The translations under genes were made by a program, and so were the position numbers. Shown here one piece after another: positions 1 through 6,343 of a stretch of DNA of 6,343 nucleotides (positions are counted from its first letter, which is position 1; each line of letters begins with the position of its first letter). The notes under the pieces are model-generated. The model was not told where the DNA came from, ran no database searches, and worked only from the letters and a program-made list of their open reading frames with translations. Source of the stretch: an uncultured Bacteroidota bacterium (GTDB lineage: Bacteria > Bacteroidota > Bacteroidia > UKL13-3); assembly GCA_903898215.1 (NCBI GenBank), contig CAIUEQ010000253.1:1-6343 (forward strand), written 5' to 3'.

Positions 1-1956
1 GTTAACATAAGAGATTGCTTCAGTTAAATTAGTAAATGTTCCTGAATTTGGTGATGCAGCTGTTGGCCATGATTTAGCACCGCTAACTTGATAAATATTT
101 CCTCCTACCAAAGCAATGTTTACACCACCACCACTAGAAGTAAATTGATATGCTCCACATGATGGACCAGCATAAGGGCGAGTAACACCGTTAATGTCAA
201 CACCAACTCCAGTTCCTGAAACCCCTGTGTTTGAAACCAATGAAGGAGTAGAAGAAGTTAATTGTAAAAATGTATCTGATATAAATGGAGGAATGGCAGT
301 TAAACTGTTAGCATCTAACCCTGTAAATCCTCTCCAATGATTGATAGAGACTAATTGAGTTCCACCATTTGCTCCTGAATAACCAACAAAAGCGTTTCCT
401 CCATCAGTAGTATTTATATAATAATTATTTCCATCACAAGCAGTAAAAGGATTGTTTGTTGAATTTACAACTACACCATAAGAAGTTGCTCCCGCAGCAT
501 TTGTTGACATTCTTCCTTGTCTGTTTGCTAAAATGTTATTTTGTAATGATATACCTCCTGTTACTGTTGATGCTAACCATAAACAAGTTGAATACATTGA
601 AGTTCCATAAGCACCAGACAATACACTTCCGTACATATTCATCGAATTATGAGAAATAGTAACACCAGCATTTGCTGAGTTATCCTGAATCATAATTGCT
701 GCTGAAACATTTGAAGTATTTAATGCTAAGTAACCTGGTCCGCTAATGTTTGCTATAGAGTTATTAGTAATTACAATTGCTAATGGTTGAGTATGCGTTC
801 CATGATTCCCTCTTATTCCATAAGAACCAGATCCAACAGATGAAGTAGTGATATTGTAAATAATATTACTGTTAATATAAACATTGCTATCATTTGCCAA
901 GGCTGGACTCTGACCAGCATTATCAAGTAAAATACCGCTAAATCCACCAACGGTGTTTACACTATTTCTAATTGTATTGTTTTGAATAGAAACATTTGCT
1001 TGCGCGTTAATATAAATTCCACTATTTGAACTTCCTGATCCGATATAGTCTGTTTTAGCAGTTCCACCTGGTGCAATTGTACCTCCAATAATATTTCCTG
1101 AAATATTTAAATATCTATCTTGTGCCCCTACAACATTCCCCTTGCCAATAATGCTTATTCCATTTTGAACAGCTGTGATTACGTTGTTCTGAATAGTAAT
1201 ATACTGGCTAGTTTTTAAATTTGGAAAAGGAGCATAAATACCACCAAGATTACTTCCTAAGAAAATAGCTGCGTAAGTATTAACAGCAGTAGTTGAGCTG
1301 TTACCTATAAAATTACAATTTTTGATGGTAATAAATTGTGTACCCGAACCATTTGCATTTGGAGAAACAATATTGATTATTTGAGCTCCAGTAGAAGTTG
1401 AAGCATTAGACATTTTAAAAGTTAGATTTCTTTGTCCAACTGTTCCTTGTCCATCAATAGTAAAAAATTGAATTCCGTAAAACTCCCACATAGCAATACT
1501 GTTGGCAATTGAAGTTGCTGAAGTAATCGTATCGTAATAACCCGGAGCTGGTCTTAAAACTATTGGCCTGTTTGATCCTTGATAAGGATAACCTCCATTA
1601 GTTACATCACCTAAAGCAATCAAGTTGGGCTCCACGTATCCAACATAACCAGGAGCAAGAACAATATTTACCGTTCCTGTAGTTGTTGAATCTGTACCGT
1701 TAAGGGTAAGAGCATTCATAATACCGGTTGTGCTAGTGTATGCTGTAACGTACCGCGTCCCTGAATAACTGCCTGAAAGATCCTTAAAAGTATCTTTAGG
1801 TGCTACTAAGTCAGCCCCAACACCATTCACATAGTAGGTTGAACCACCTTTTAATGGAGCTTGGGCTTGGCTGTTTTCGCCAATAAACATTAACGCTGCA
1901 GTAAACACAAAAGCTTTTGCAATTGCATTTAGTTTGGATGTAAAGTTTGCTTTCAT
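1..1956 (-). CDS. Secreted right-handed parallel beta-helix surface protein, N-terminal part (cut by left window edge)
   Basis: The frame is open without a stop from ATG at 1956-1954 to the left edge, giving 652 codons of a longer protein. Residues 1-33 form a signal peptide: basic N-terminus (MKANFTSK), hydrophobic stretch to about residue 25, and likely cleavage after SQA (31) or AQA (33). Residues about 205-480 carry repeated short strands ending in asparagine pairs (ITIKNCNF, ITIQNNVI, LNISGNII, VSIQNNTI, VYINSNII, VITNNSI, VTISHNSM, ISLQNNIL), the asparagine-ladder pattern of PbH1/pectin-lyase-like beta-helices. Residues about 584-602 (DINGVTRP...GAYQF) resemble the closing motif of choice-of-anchor-Q-type proteins. 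A second module then seems to begin, ending in TFTNLTEAISYVN at the edge. By family this is an exported adhesin-like or polysaccharide-interacting protein. No catalytic residues can be assigned, so enzyme activity is not claimed. A C-terminal T9SS signal is expected but lies outside the window. The gene lies 98 bases downstream of the OstA-like gene on the same strand but has its own candidate promoter. Confidence 0.9.
   Translation of the reverse strand, partial: MKANFTSKLNAIAKAFVFTAALMFIGENSQAQAPLKGGSTYYVNGVGADLVAPKDTFKDLSGSYSGTRYVTAYTSTTGIMNALTLNGTDSTTTGTVNIVLAPGYVGYVEPNLIALGDVTNGGYPYQGSNRPIVLRPAPGYYDTITSATSIANSIAMWEFYGIQFFTIDGQGTVGQRNLTFKMSNASTSTGAQIINIVSPNANGSGTQFITIKNCNFIGNSSTTAVNTYAAIFLGSNLGGIYAPFPNLKTSQYITIQNNVITAVQNGISIIGKGNVVGAQDRYLNISGNIIGGTIAPGGTAKTDYIGSGSSNSGIYINAQANVSIQNNTIRNSVNTVGGFSGILLDNAGQSPALANDSNVYINSNIIYNITTSSVGSGSYGIRGNHGTHTQPLAIVITNNSIANISGPGYLALNTSNVSAAIMIQDNSANAGVTISHNSMNMYGSVLSGAYGTSMYSTCLWLASTVTGGISLQNNILANRQGRMSTNAAGATSYGVVVNSTNNPFTACDGNNYYINTTDGGNAFVGYSGANGGTQLVSINHWRGFTGLDANSLTAIPPFISDTFLQLTSSTPSLVSNTGVSGTGVGVDINGVTRPYAGPSCGAYQFTSSGGGVNIALVGGNIYQVSGAKSWPTAASPNSGTFTNLTEAISYVN
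526..1340 (-). repeat. Beta-helix (PbH1-type) repeat region within the surface protein
   Basis: At protein level, at least eight imperfect units occur at residues of roughly 206, 251, 281, 321, 357, 394, 430 and 467. Each has the form hydrophobic-x-hydrophobic followed by [QSTN]-[NGH]-N and another hydrophobic strand. Spacing is irregular (about 30-45 residues), as expected when loops of different length leave a helical stack. The repeats are divergent at DNA level and I see no recent tandem duplication. The fold is inferred from the pattern, not demonstrated. Confidence 0.75.
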
Positions 1957-1996
1957 ATAAAATTTATAGTTTATGTAATTTCGAATAAATGAATCT

Positions 1997-2026
1997 CAAA
2001 TCTAAAGAAAAAAAGGAAAAAACAAA
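1997..2026 (-). promoter_or_regulatory. Candidate Bacteroidota-type promoter for the beta-helix gene
   Basis: Read on the minus strand, TAGATTTG (2004-1997) matches the Bacteroidota -7 consensus TAnnTTTG exactly. A TTTG (2026-2023) lies 18 bases upstream, fitting the -33 TTG element. Transcription would start near 1990, leaving a leader of about 35 bases before the ATG at 1956. The spacer is a long T-rich run broken by CC. The leader (...AAACTATAAATTTTAT) has no Shine-Dalgarno sequence, which is normal in this phylum. The promoter would let the beta-helix gene be expressed separately from the OstA-like gene upstream. No clear terminator hairpin is visible between the two genes, so readthrough remains possible. 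Confidence 0.6.
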
Positions 2027-2054
2027 CTTTTTAAAACTTATTATTTTCTTAATT

Positions 2055-3569
2055 CTATTTTTTGCTTTTAACCCGTTGTTTTACAGTCCTGATATTGGGT
2101 CTTCTATTAATTTGCCACTTAAAACCTTTTAGTCGTAATTCATCAGGTTTTATTTCGTCAAGGGTATAAAAAACAGCATCTGGTTGTGTGATAAATTTAC
2201 CCTTATCAATTTTATTATCTTTAAAGTAAAACTCCATTTCACTACAATCAACAACGTTTACGCCAATATAAGTTGTGTCTTCTTCTTTGGCAAAATAGAT
2301 ACTTTGACCGTTACCAAAAACCTGCATGAATTTAATTTTATTGTTTTCGAAAAATCCTTTCATGTTTTTCCCTTTCACTTGATTAAATTCTTTCATTGCC
2401 TCACGAGAAGCTATGAAAGCATTATTCTTAAGATAAAAAGAATCGATTTTACTATTATTAATGAACATAATAATTGTGTCGGATGTTATTTGATTTTGCC
2501 CTGACCATAAGATAGGATTATGATAAAGGTTAATCGTTGAATCATCATAATTATAAACCAACGAATCGCATACTGCTTGTATATCGTTCTTGAAAATCTT
2601 TGCATTAAAATATGCCTTTACAATTTGCTTTTGGGTTTTAAATTTTTGATAAGAAAATATTGTGTCGGCAAAGAGATACATCGAATCATTAACCATTATC
2701 TTTTTAGCCATTGCTTTTAACGTTACAAAACTCCTCTTCTCTTTCCCGATGAGTTCACCGTAATCACCATAGATGATAATTTTATTTACCGTGTCTGTTA
2801 ATTCAATATTCCTAAATGCTTTCCCAAATTCAGTTTTCCGCTCATAATAAATACTATCAGCTTTTAATTTGCTCGACTTATTGTTGACTATAGCGTTTTT
2901 ATTAAACTGTGCAATTTCTTTATCAGTACTATACCATCCATTTTCACAATAAATCTTATCTCCTTTGCTCACAATATTTGTAGGCCCGAAAAAATCAGTA
3001 ATATGTGTTGCTGTACTATACTTCAGAGTATCGCAAGTCATAGTATAATTAGGATTCACAAGCACCACATCCTTGCGGTAATAAAACTCTTTAAAATTCG
3101 TATAATAATATCCAATTTTAGAGGTGAGAACATTTTCCTTATTGATAATTTTCCCACCGGCAGTATAGAATGCTATATTATTATTCATATCAAAGTTCAG
3201 CTCGCTGCACGTAAGGTTCATGCTATTATCATTCATCCTTACATTTTTTTCAAGTCGGGCAATTTTTTTATCCCCGCTGTACTCAAGATAATCAGCATAA
3301 AGGAACACACTATCGTTATCATTAATTCGAACATTATTATAAGCAATCACAAAGTTTGAATCTTCAAATAGGAATGCACTATCACAATACAGTAATGTAT
3401 TACCTTGTTTAAACTTAACATCTCCTATCAGTTTTTTAACTTTTCCGCTACCGCGTTGATCATATTCGAGAACACGCGCACCAAGTATCTCAACCCTTGT
3501 TAGCTTTTGAGCCTGACTCAAATTAGTAAGACAGAACATGAAAACAATAAATAAATATCTTTTTAGCAT
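2055..3569 (-). CDS. OstA/LptA-like exported protein (lipopolysaccharide transport family)
   Basis: This is a complete 504-residue protein. Residues 1-20 are a signal peptide (MLKRYLFIVFMFCLTNLSQA) with probable cleavage before Q21, so it acts in the periplasm or at the envelope. The mature part begins with an OstA-type segment (GDVKFKQGNTLLYCDSAFLF, about 49-68) and continues as repeated units built on xADxLxY / xCDSLxY followed by a strand such as NNVRI or KNVRM, recurring about every 29-31 residues. The end (GFKWQINRRP, then a basic tail KQRVKSKK) resembles the F-x-W...RP ending of Bacteroidota OstA-like proteins. E. coli LptA is about 185 residues; this protein is far longer, as is usual for the Bacteroidota form. 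The family role is binding and passing lipopolysaccharide between inner and outer membrane; the exact role here is inferred. It could instead be a soluble relative of the LptD N-terminal domain; there is no room for an LptD beta-barrel. The start is well set: ATG directly precedes the signal peptide. It is divergent from tilS across 49 bases. Confidence 0.88.
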   Translation of the reverse strand: MLKRYLFIVFMFCLTNLSQAQKLTRVEILGARVLEYDQRGSGKVKKLIGDVKFKQGNTLLYCDSAFLFEDSNFVIAYNNVRINDNDSVFLYADYLEYSGDKKIARLEKNVRMNDNSMNLTCSELNFDMNNNIAFYTAGGKIINKENVLTSKIGYYYTNFKEFYYRKDVVLVNPNYTMTCDTLKYSTATHITDFFGPTNIVSKGDKIYCENGWYSTDKEIAQFNKNAIVNNKSSKLKADSIYYERKTEFGKAFRNIELTDTVNKIIIYGDYGELIGKEKRSFVTLKAMAKKIMVNDSMYLFADTIFSYQKFKTQKQIVKAYFNAKIFKNDIQAVCDSLVYNYDDSTINLYHNPILWSGQNQITSDTIIMFINNSKIDSFYLKNNAFIASREAMKEFNQVKGKNMKGFFENNKIKFMQVFGNGQSIYFAKEEDTTYIGVNVVDCSEMEFYFKDNKIDKGKFITQPDAVFYTLDEIKPDELRLKGFKWQINRRPNIRTVKQRVKSKK

Positions 3570-3586
3570 TTTAAAATAAATGATTC

Positions 3587-3619
3587 CAAAACTAAAGATT
3601 TAAAATAATTTTGAAGCAA
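3587..3619 (-). promoter_or_regulatory. Candidate promoter for the OstA-like gene
   Basis: On the minus strand TAGTTTTG (3594-3587) is an exact TAnnTTTG -7 element. A TTG (3619-3617) lies 22 bases upstream, at the long end of the usual -33 spacing. Transcription would begin near 3580, about 10 bases before the ATG at 3569, so the leader is very short. The proposed -33 element touches the first base of the tilS start codon on the other strand, so the two genes share regulatory DNA. Confidence 0.5.
3606..3613 (+). promoter_or_regulatory. Candidate -7 element for tilS
   Basis: TAATTTTG is an exact match to TAnnTTTG and ends five bases before the tilS ATG at 3619. Transcription from it would start at or next to the A of the start codon, giving a leaderless or almost leaderless mRNA. 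No TTG is seen at the expected -33 position (around 3580-3588), so the promoter is either weak at -33 or not the main one. No Shine-Dalgarno sequence precedes the ATG. Confidence 0.4.
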
Positions 3620-4953
3620 TGAATTTTTTAAATCGATTCGAAAACTTTTTAATTGACGAACTAAACATCCACACTAGTCAGAAAATTATTGTTGCTGTGA
3701 GTGGAGGAGTTGATTCGATGGTTTTACTTAATATGCTCATGCAAACCAAGCATCAGATTGCTGTTGCTCATTGCAATTTTTGTTTGCGAGGTGAAGAAAG
3801 CAATGGCGACAATGAATTGATAAAGCTATTTTGCAACGAAAACAACATTCAATTTTTTGATAAAATTTTTGATACAAATTCTTTTACCAAAGAAAATAAA
3901 ATCGGAATTCAGGAAGCTGCCCGAATTATAAGATACGAATGGTTCAATGAATTATTAGCGAATTACCACTTTAACTTTATTGCAACAGCCCATCACTTAA
4001 ATGATGTAACCGAAACTTTATTATTTAATATTACCCGTGGCACAGGAATATCCGGTTTGCATGGAATACCAATTCGAAATAATAATATCATTCGTCCACT
4101 ATTATTTGCAACAAAAGATGAAATAATTGAGTACGCAAAAGAAAACAATATTTCATTTAGAGATGACAGTTCAAATAATAAAAACAAATACTCCCGAAAC
4201 AAAATCAGAAATCTTGTAGTTCCGGTTTTAAAAGAAATAAACCCTTTGCTCGAAGAGCATGTGCATTCACTTACAAACCAAATTACATTTATAGAAAAAA
4301 TATACCGGTCACATATTGAAGAAATATGGAATAACATTCACATCAAAAAAAACGATACTATAGAAGTACCGATTTCCGAATTAATTCAACTGCATCAACT
4401 GCCATATTATCTATTTGAATTTTTAAGCCCTTTTGGATTTAACTTTTCTCAAACTACTGAAATAATTTCTTCCTTAAACGAGCAAAGCGGCAAGCGTTTC
4501 TTTTCTTCCACACATCTACTTTTGAAAGATAGAAAATCAATTTTTATTACACCTGTTTTAAACAAAACCAGTATTGAAATTTGTATTGAGAAAGGTGAAG
4601 ATCTAATTACATTTAATGATGCAATCTTAAAAATAGAATATCTAAATATTGACACTGAAATTAATTACACTTCAAATGTTTTTTATTTTGATCTCGACTC
4701 TATTGTATTTCCTATTAAAATTAGAAGTTGGAATAATGCCGACAAATTTGTCCCACTTGGCATGAATAATTATAAAAAGGTAAGCGACTTTTTTATTGAT
4801 GAAAAGTTAAGTTTGATCGAAAAGAACGAAGCGATAATTTGTTGTTCAAATGATGGAAATATTATCAGCATTTTACCTTATCGAATTGACAACAGAAACA
4901 AGATCTCTTCAGATTCAAAAAATATTTTAAAAATCACTTTTGTAGGTGCATAA
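3619..4953 (+). CDS. tilS: tRNA(Ile)-lysidine synthase TilS
   Basis: This cytoplasmic enzyme (EC 6.3.4.19) uses ATP and lysine to convert C34 of the CAU-anticodon tRNA-Ile to lysidine, so that it reads AUA and is charged with isoleucine. The 444-residue protein has the full family layout. The N-terminal PP-loop ATPase has SGGVDS (28-33), HCNFCLRGEES (51-61), ATAHHLNDVTET (122-133) and RGTGISGL (140-147), followed by RP (159-160) and the DDSSN...YSRNKIRN segment (182-198) typical of TilS. The C-terminal TilS domain has IRSWNNADKFVPLGM (368-382), KKVSDFFID (386-394) and RIDNRNKI (422-429). Length is normal for the two-domain Bacteroidota form. The ATG at 3619 is chosen because the protein begins in the usual place, about 20 residues before the IIVAVSGG strand, and no earlier in-frame start is needed. 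It is divergent from the OstA-like gene, convergent with the Ig-repeat gene, and is followed at once by a strong terminator. Confidence 0.97.
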   Translation: MNFLNRFENFLIDELNIHTSQKIIVAVSGGVDSMVLLNMLMQTKHQIAVAHCNFCLRGEESNGDNELIKLFCNENNIQFFDKIFDTNSFTKENKIGIQEAARIIRYEWFNELLANYHFNFIATAHHLNDVTETLLFNITRGTGISGLHGIPIRNNNIIRPLLFATKDEIIEYAKENNISFRDDSSNNKNKYSRNKIRNLVVPVLKEINPLLEEHVHSLTNQITFIEKIYRSHIEEIWNNIHIKKNDTIEVPISELIQLHQLPYYLFEFLSPFGFNFSQTTEIISSLNEQSGKRFFSSTHLLLKDRKSIFITPVLNKTSIEICIEKGEDLITFNDAILKIEYLNIDTEINYTSNVFYFDLDSIVFPIKIRSWNNADKFVPLGMNNYKKVSDFFIDEKLSLIEKNEAIICCSNDGNIISILPYRIDNRNKISSDSKNILKITFVGA

Positions 4954-4981
4954 AAAAAGGCAACCAATTGGTTGCCTTTTT
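4954..4981. terminator. Bidirectional rho-independent terminator between convergent genes
   Basis: This is a perfect 28-bp palindrome beginning at the base after the tilS stop codon. The core is GGCAACC-AATT-GGTTGCC (4959-4976), giving a seven-pair GC-rich stem and a four-base loop. It is flanked by five A on the left and five T on the right, so a T-run follows the hairpin on either strand. It can end tilS transcripts on the plus strand and transcripts of the Ig-repeat gene, which stops at 5000, on the minus strand. Confidence 0.92.
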
Positions 4982-4999
4982 AAAACTTTGAAACATTTA

Positions 5000-6343
5000 T
5001 TATTTCACAATATTTATTTTTTGAGTAAATGTTTTTCCTGCACCTTCTATCTTAACAATATACATTCCTTCATTCATTTCTGTCATATCAACTTCAATAG
5101 CTTTGATGTTTTTATTTACAGAGATTTCTTGAACCAATGACCCAATAATTGAATACACTTTTATAGTTTGAATAGCTGAACCATTTTCAAGATCAACAGT
5201 AAATTTACCATTACTAGGATTTGGATAAATCTTCATTTTACCATTTGAGTTCAATGAATTTACTCCTAAAAACATATCTACAACTCTAACCGTTCTTATA
5301 ACTTGTGATGCAATATTTCCTGATGGGTCGGTAACATCATATGTTACATAATACAAACCAGGGAAATCATTTTTAATCTTTGTCTCATCGCGCTTAAAGA
5401 ATGTTGGAGAACTTAACACTGTTTCAGTCCAAAAGTTATCGCTGATTGTTTGACCCGGATCTACATATTTCTGATATCTTGCTAAGATGTATGGATCATC
5501 ACCAAGTAAAGAAATTACAGGTGCAATTCTATCAACAACATGAACTGTTCTTGAAACACATGCTTGATTATTTGAAGGATCAGTTACACAATAGGTAACT
5601 ATATAAGTTCCCAACTTTGCCATATCCGGATCAGCACTTTGTGAAATCACTAAAGTACCATAAGGATAATAAGTACTATTTGCAGTAATGAATGGGTCGA
5701 TACCCTTCCATGAAGCATTTACATCAACAGTCATATTTGCTAATCCATTCAACTTGATTGTAGGGAAAATAGTATTGTCAATTTTTACAACTAACCTAAA
5801 TGATAATGCTTGATTTCCTGAACCGTCAGTTGTGTTAAATAATAAGGTATAATATCCTTTTACATTAACATTGATAGTTCCTGTTTGAATTAACTGCAAT
5901 CCCGACCAGTAATTATCAGTTGCTGTTACAACATTTTGTGCAACGAATGCAGTTCCAATTTGGTAACGAACAGTATCAGTTCCGGTTTTTCCGTTTACGA
6001 TACTTGATATCACAGGTTTAGTTGTATCAACAACCATTACAGTTCTTGTTTTAGAAGCGATAAATCCAAATGCATCGGTGATGGTATAAGTTACAGGATA
6101 TGTACCTAAAAGGTTTGTATTTACACTTCCTGAAATAGCAACCAGGTTACTGATATTTCTTCCAAGATTATCAGCAGCAGTTGCGCCTTGTTCAGTATAA
6201 TTATATTTCACACCTACTTTCACTGTGTCGGCACCTACAAGAGCAATAGTTGGTCCTGTTTGGTTTACTTCCACCTGAACAATACGTGTTACTGGCAAGC
6301 TGATATTTCCATATAGATCGGATACCGAATATGATAAGGTATA
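5000..6343 (-). CDS. T9SS-exported surface protein with Ig-like (HYR/DUF5011-type) repeats, C-terminal part (cut by right window edge)
   Basis: The frame is open from the right edge to TAA at 5002-5000, giving 447 residues of a longer protein whose start is not in the window. The visible part begins within an Ig-like repeat (YTLSYSVSDLYGN...), continues through four complete repeats of about 79-85 residues, and ends in a type A T9SS sorting domain (IYPNPSNGKFTV ... GMYIVKIEGAGKTFTQKINIVK). Each repeat follows the pattern: D-x-x-x-P-x-I start, a central TxxDN or equivalent, then G-x-Y-x-V-x-Y-x-V-x-D-x-x-G/N-N and a closing R-T-V-x-V-V strand. Such proteins are carried across the outer membrane by the T9SS, and the sorting domain is cleaved when the protein is anchored or released. 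The Ig-like repeats are probably a stalk or adhesive region; the functional domain, if any, should lie upstream. TTG at 6298 is not a real start because the homology continues upstream of it. Confidence 0.92.
   Translation of the reverse strand, partial: YTLSYSVSDLYGNISLPVTRIVQVEVNQTGPTIALVGADTVKVGVKYNYTEQGATAADNLGRNISNLVAISGSVNTNLLGTYPVTYTITDAFGFIASKTRTVMVVDTTKPVISSIVNGKTGTDTVRYQIGTAFVAQNVVTATDNYWSGLQLIQTGTINVNVKGYYTLLFNTTDGSGNQALSFRLVVKIDNTIFPTIKLNGLANMTVDVNASWKGIDPFITANSTYYPYGTLVISQSADPDMAKLGTYIVTYCVTDPSNNQACVSRTVHVVDRIAPVISLLGDDPYILARYQKYVDPGQTISDNFWTETVLSSPTFFKRDETKIKNDFPGLYYVTYDVTDPSGNIASQVIRTVRVVDMFLGVNSLNSNGKMKIYPNPSNGKFTVDLENGSAIQTIKVYSIIGSLVQEISVNKNIKAIEVDMTEMNEGMYIVKIEGAGKTFTQKINIVK
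5003..5239 (-). other. Type A T9SS C-terminal sorting domain
   Basis: The last 79 residues before the stop form the sorting domain. Its N-terminal hallmark is IYPNPSNGKFTVDL. An IKVYSIIGSLVQE strand follows (the usual VYDxxGxxV pattern), then the closing GMYIVKI and a lysine-ending TQKINIVK strand. This domain directs export through the T9SS and is normally removed during secretion. The only other T9SS candidate here, the beta-helix protein, is cut off before its C-terminus. Confidence 0.92.
5279..6343 (-). repeat. Tandem Ig-like repeats (one partial and four complete) in the surface protein
   Basis: Boundaries at protein level, reading leftwards: tail of one repeat 6343-6266; repeat A 6265-6029 (TGPTIALVG to RTVMVV); repeat B 6028-5780 (DTTKPVISS to LVVKI); repeat C 5779-5534 (DNTIFPTIKLNG to RTVHVV); repeat D 5533-5279 (DRIAPVISLLG to RTVRVV). 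The shared end motif is TY.V.Y.VTD.SGN followed by a TV.VV strand. Repeat A is closest to the canonical DUF5011 pattern (SGSVNTNLLGTYPVTYTITD). B, C and D have diverged in the middle and contain aromatic insertions (DNYWSG, STYYPYG, DNFWTE). The repeats are not near-identical in DNA, so they do not suggest recent expansion. Confidence 0.82.

Noticed and set aside
456..659. 67-codon plus-strand reading frame
   Set aside because: It lies antisense within the beta-helix gene, with a leucine/histidine-rich composition typical of a shadow frame and no recognisable motif.
2005..2040. Possible terminator for the OstA-like gene in the T-rich stretch (minus strand)
   Set aside because: There is a T-rich run but no stable inverted repeat ahead of it; the AAGTTTTAAAAAGTT segment does not pair into a useful stem.
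2184..2504. 106-codon plus-strand reading frame opposite the OstA-like gene
   Set aside because: It is fully antisense to a well-supported coding sequence and has no motif, signal or promoter of its own.
3003..3359. 118-codon plus-strand reading frame opposite the OstA-like gene
   Set aside because: It is an isoleucine-rich antisense shadow; the opposite strand carries the periodic OstA motifs.
3769..3801. TilS motif HCNFCLRGEES lacks the second histidine of the HxNH form, suggesting an altered active site
   Set aside because: From memory, Bacteroidota TilS proteins commonly have HCNF-x-LRG here. All other ATP-binding and tRNA-contact motifs are intact, so this is ordinary lineage variation.
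3993..4337. 114-codon minus-strand reading frame inside tilS
   Set aside because: It is antisense to the conserved HHxxDxxET and YSRNKIRN motifs of TilS and shows no features of its own.
4449..4655. 68-codon minus-strand reading frame inside tilS
   Set aside because: It is an antisense shadow within the TilS C-terminal half, with no supporting signal.
4946..5140. 64-codon plus-strand reading frame running from the tilS end across the terminator
   Set aside because: It spans the palindromic terminator and the antisense of the T9SS sorting domain; the composition is not protein-like.
6296..6298. TTG as a start codon for the Ig-repeat protein
   Set aside because: The same frame stays open to the right edge and the upstream residues (YTLSYSVSDLYGN) match the end of another Ig-like repeat, so the gene starts outside the window.

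Overview
The window looks like chromosomal DNA of a member of the Bacteroidota. It is AT-rich. It encodes a protein ending in a type A sorting domain of the type IX secretion system (T9SS), a long OstA/LptA-like protein of the Bacteroidota type, and a TilS whose motifs resemble that phylum's. Three candidate promoters match the Bacteroidota -7 element TAnnTTTG, and no gene start has a clear Shine-Dalgarno sequence. Genus or species cannot be assigned from the sequence.

Layout, left to right. Positions 1-1956 (minus strand) hold the N-terminal 652 codons of a secreted right-handed beta-helix surface protein that continues past the left edge. A 98-base gap holds its candidate promoter. Positions 2055-3569 (minus) encode a complete 504-residue exported OstA-like protein built from about a dozen repeated units. 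A 49-base divergent promoter region separates it from tilS (3619-4953, plus), which encodes tRNA(Ile)-lysidine synthase. A perfect 28-bp palindrome (4954-4981) follows the tilS stop and can act as a bidirectional terminator for the convergent gene pair. Positions 5000-6343 (minus) hold the C-terminal 447 codons of a large surface protein, with at least four Ig-like (HYR/DUF5011-type) repeats and a T9SS sorting domain; its start lies beyond the right edge.

How the genes relate. The two central genes are housekeeping-type: one for outer-membrane/lipopolysaccharide transport and one for decoding AUA codons. They are divergently transcribed from a very short shared spacer. The two end genes encode exported, repeat-built surface or extracellular proteins. 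Nothing ties all four into one pathway. I found no mobile element, CRISPR array, tRNA or rRNA, and no convincing undescribed system. The points most worth a second look are the rung-like periodicity of the OstA-like protein, the compact divergent promoter with a possibly leaderless tilS mRNA, and the apparent module restart inside the beta-helix protein.
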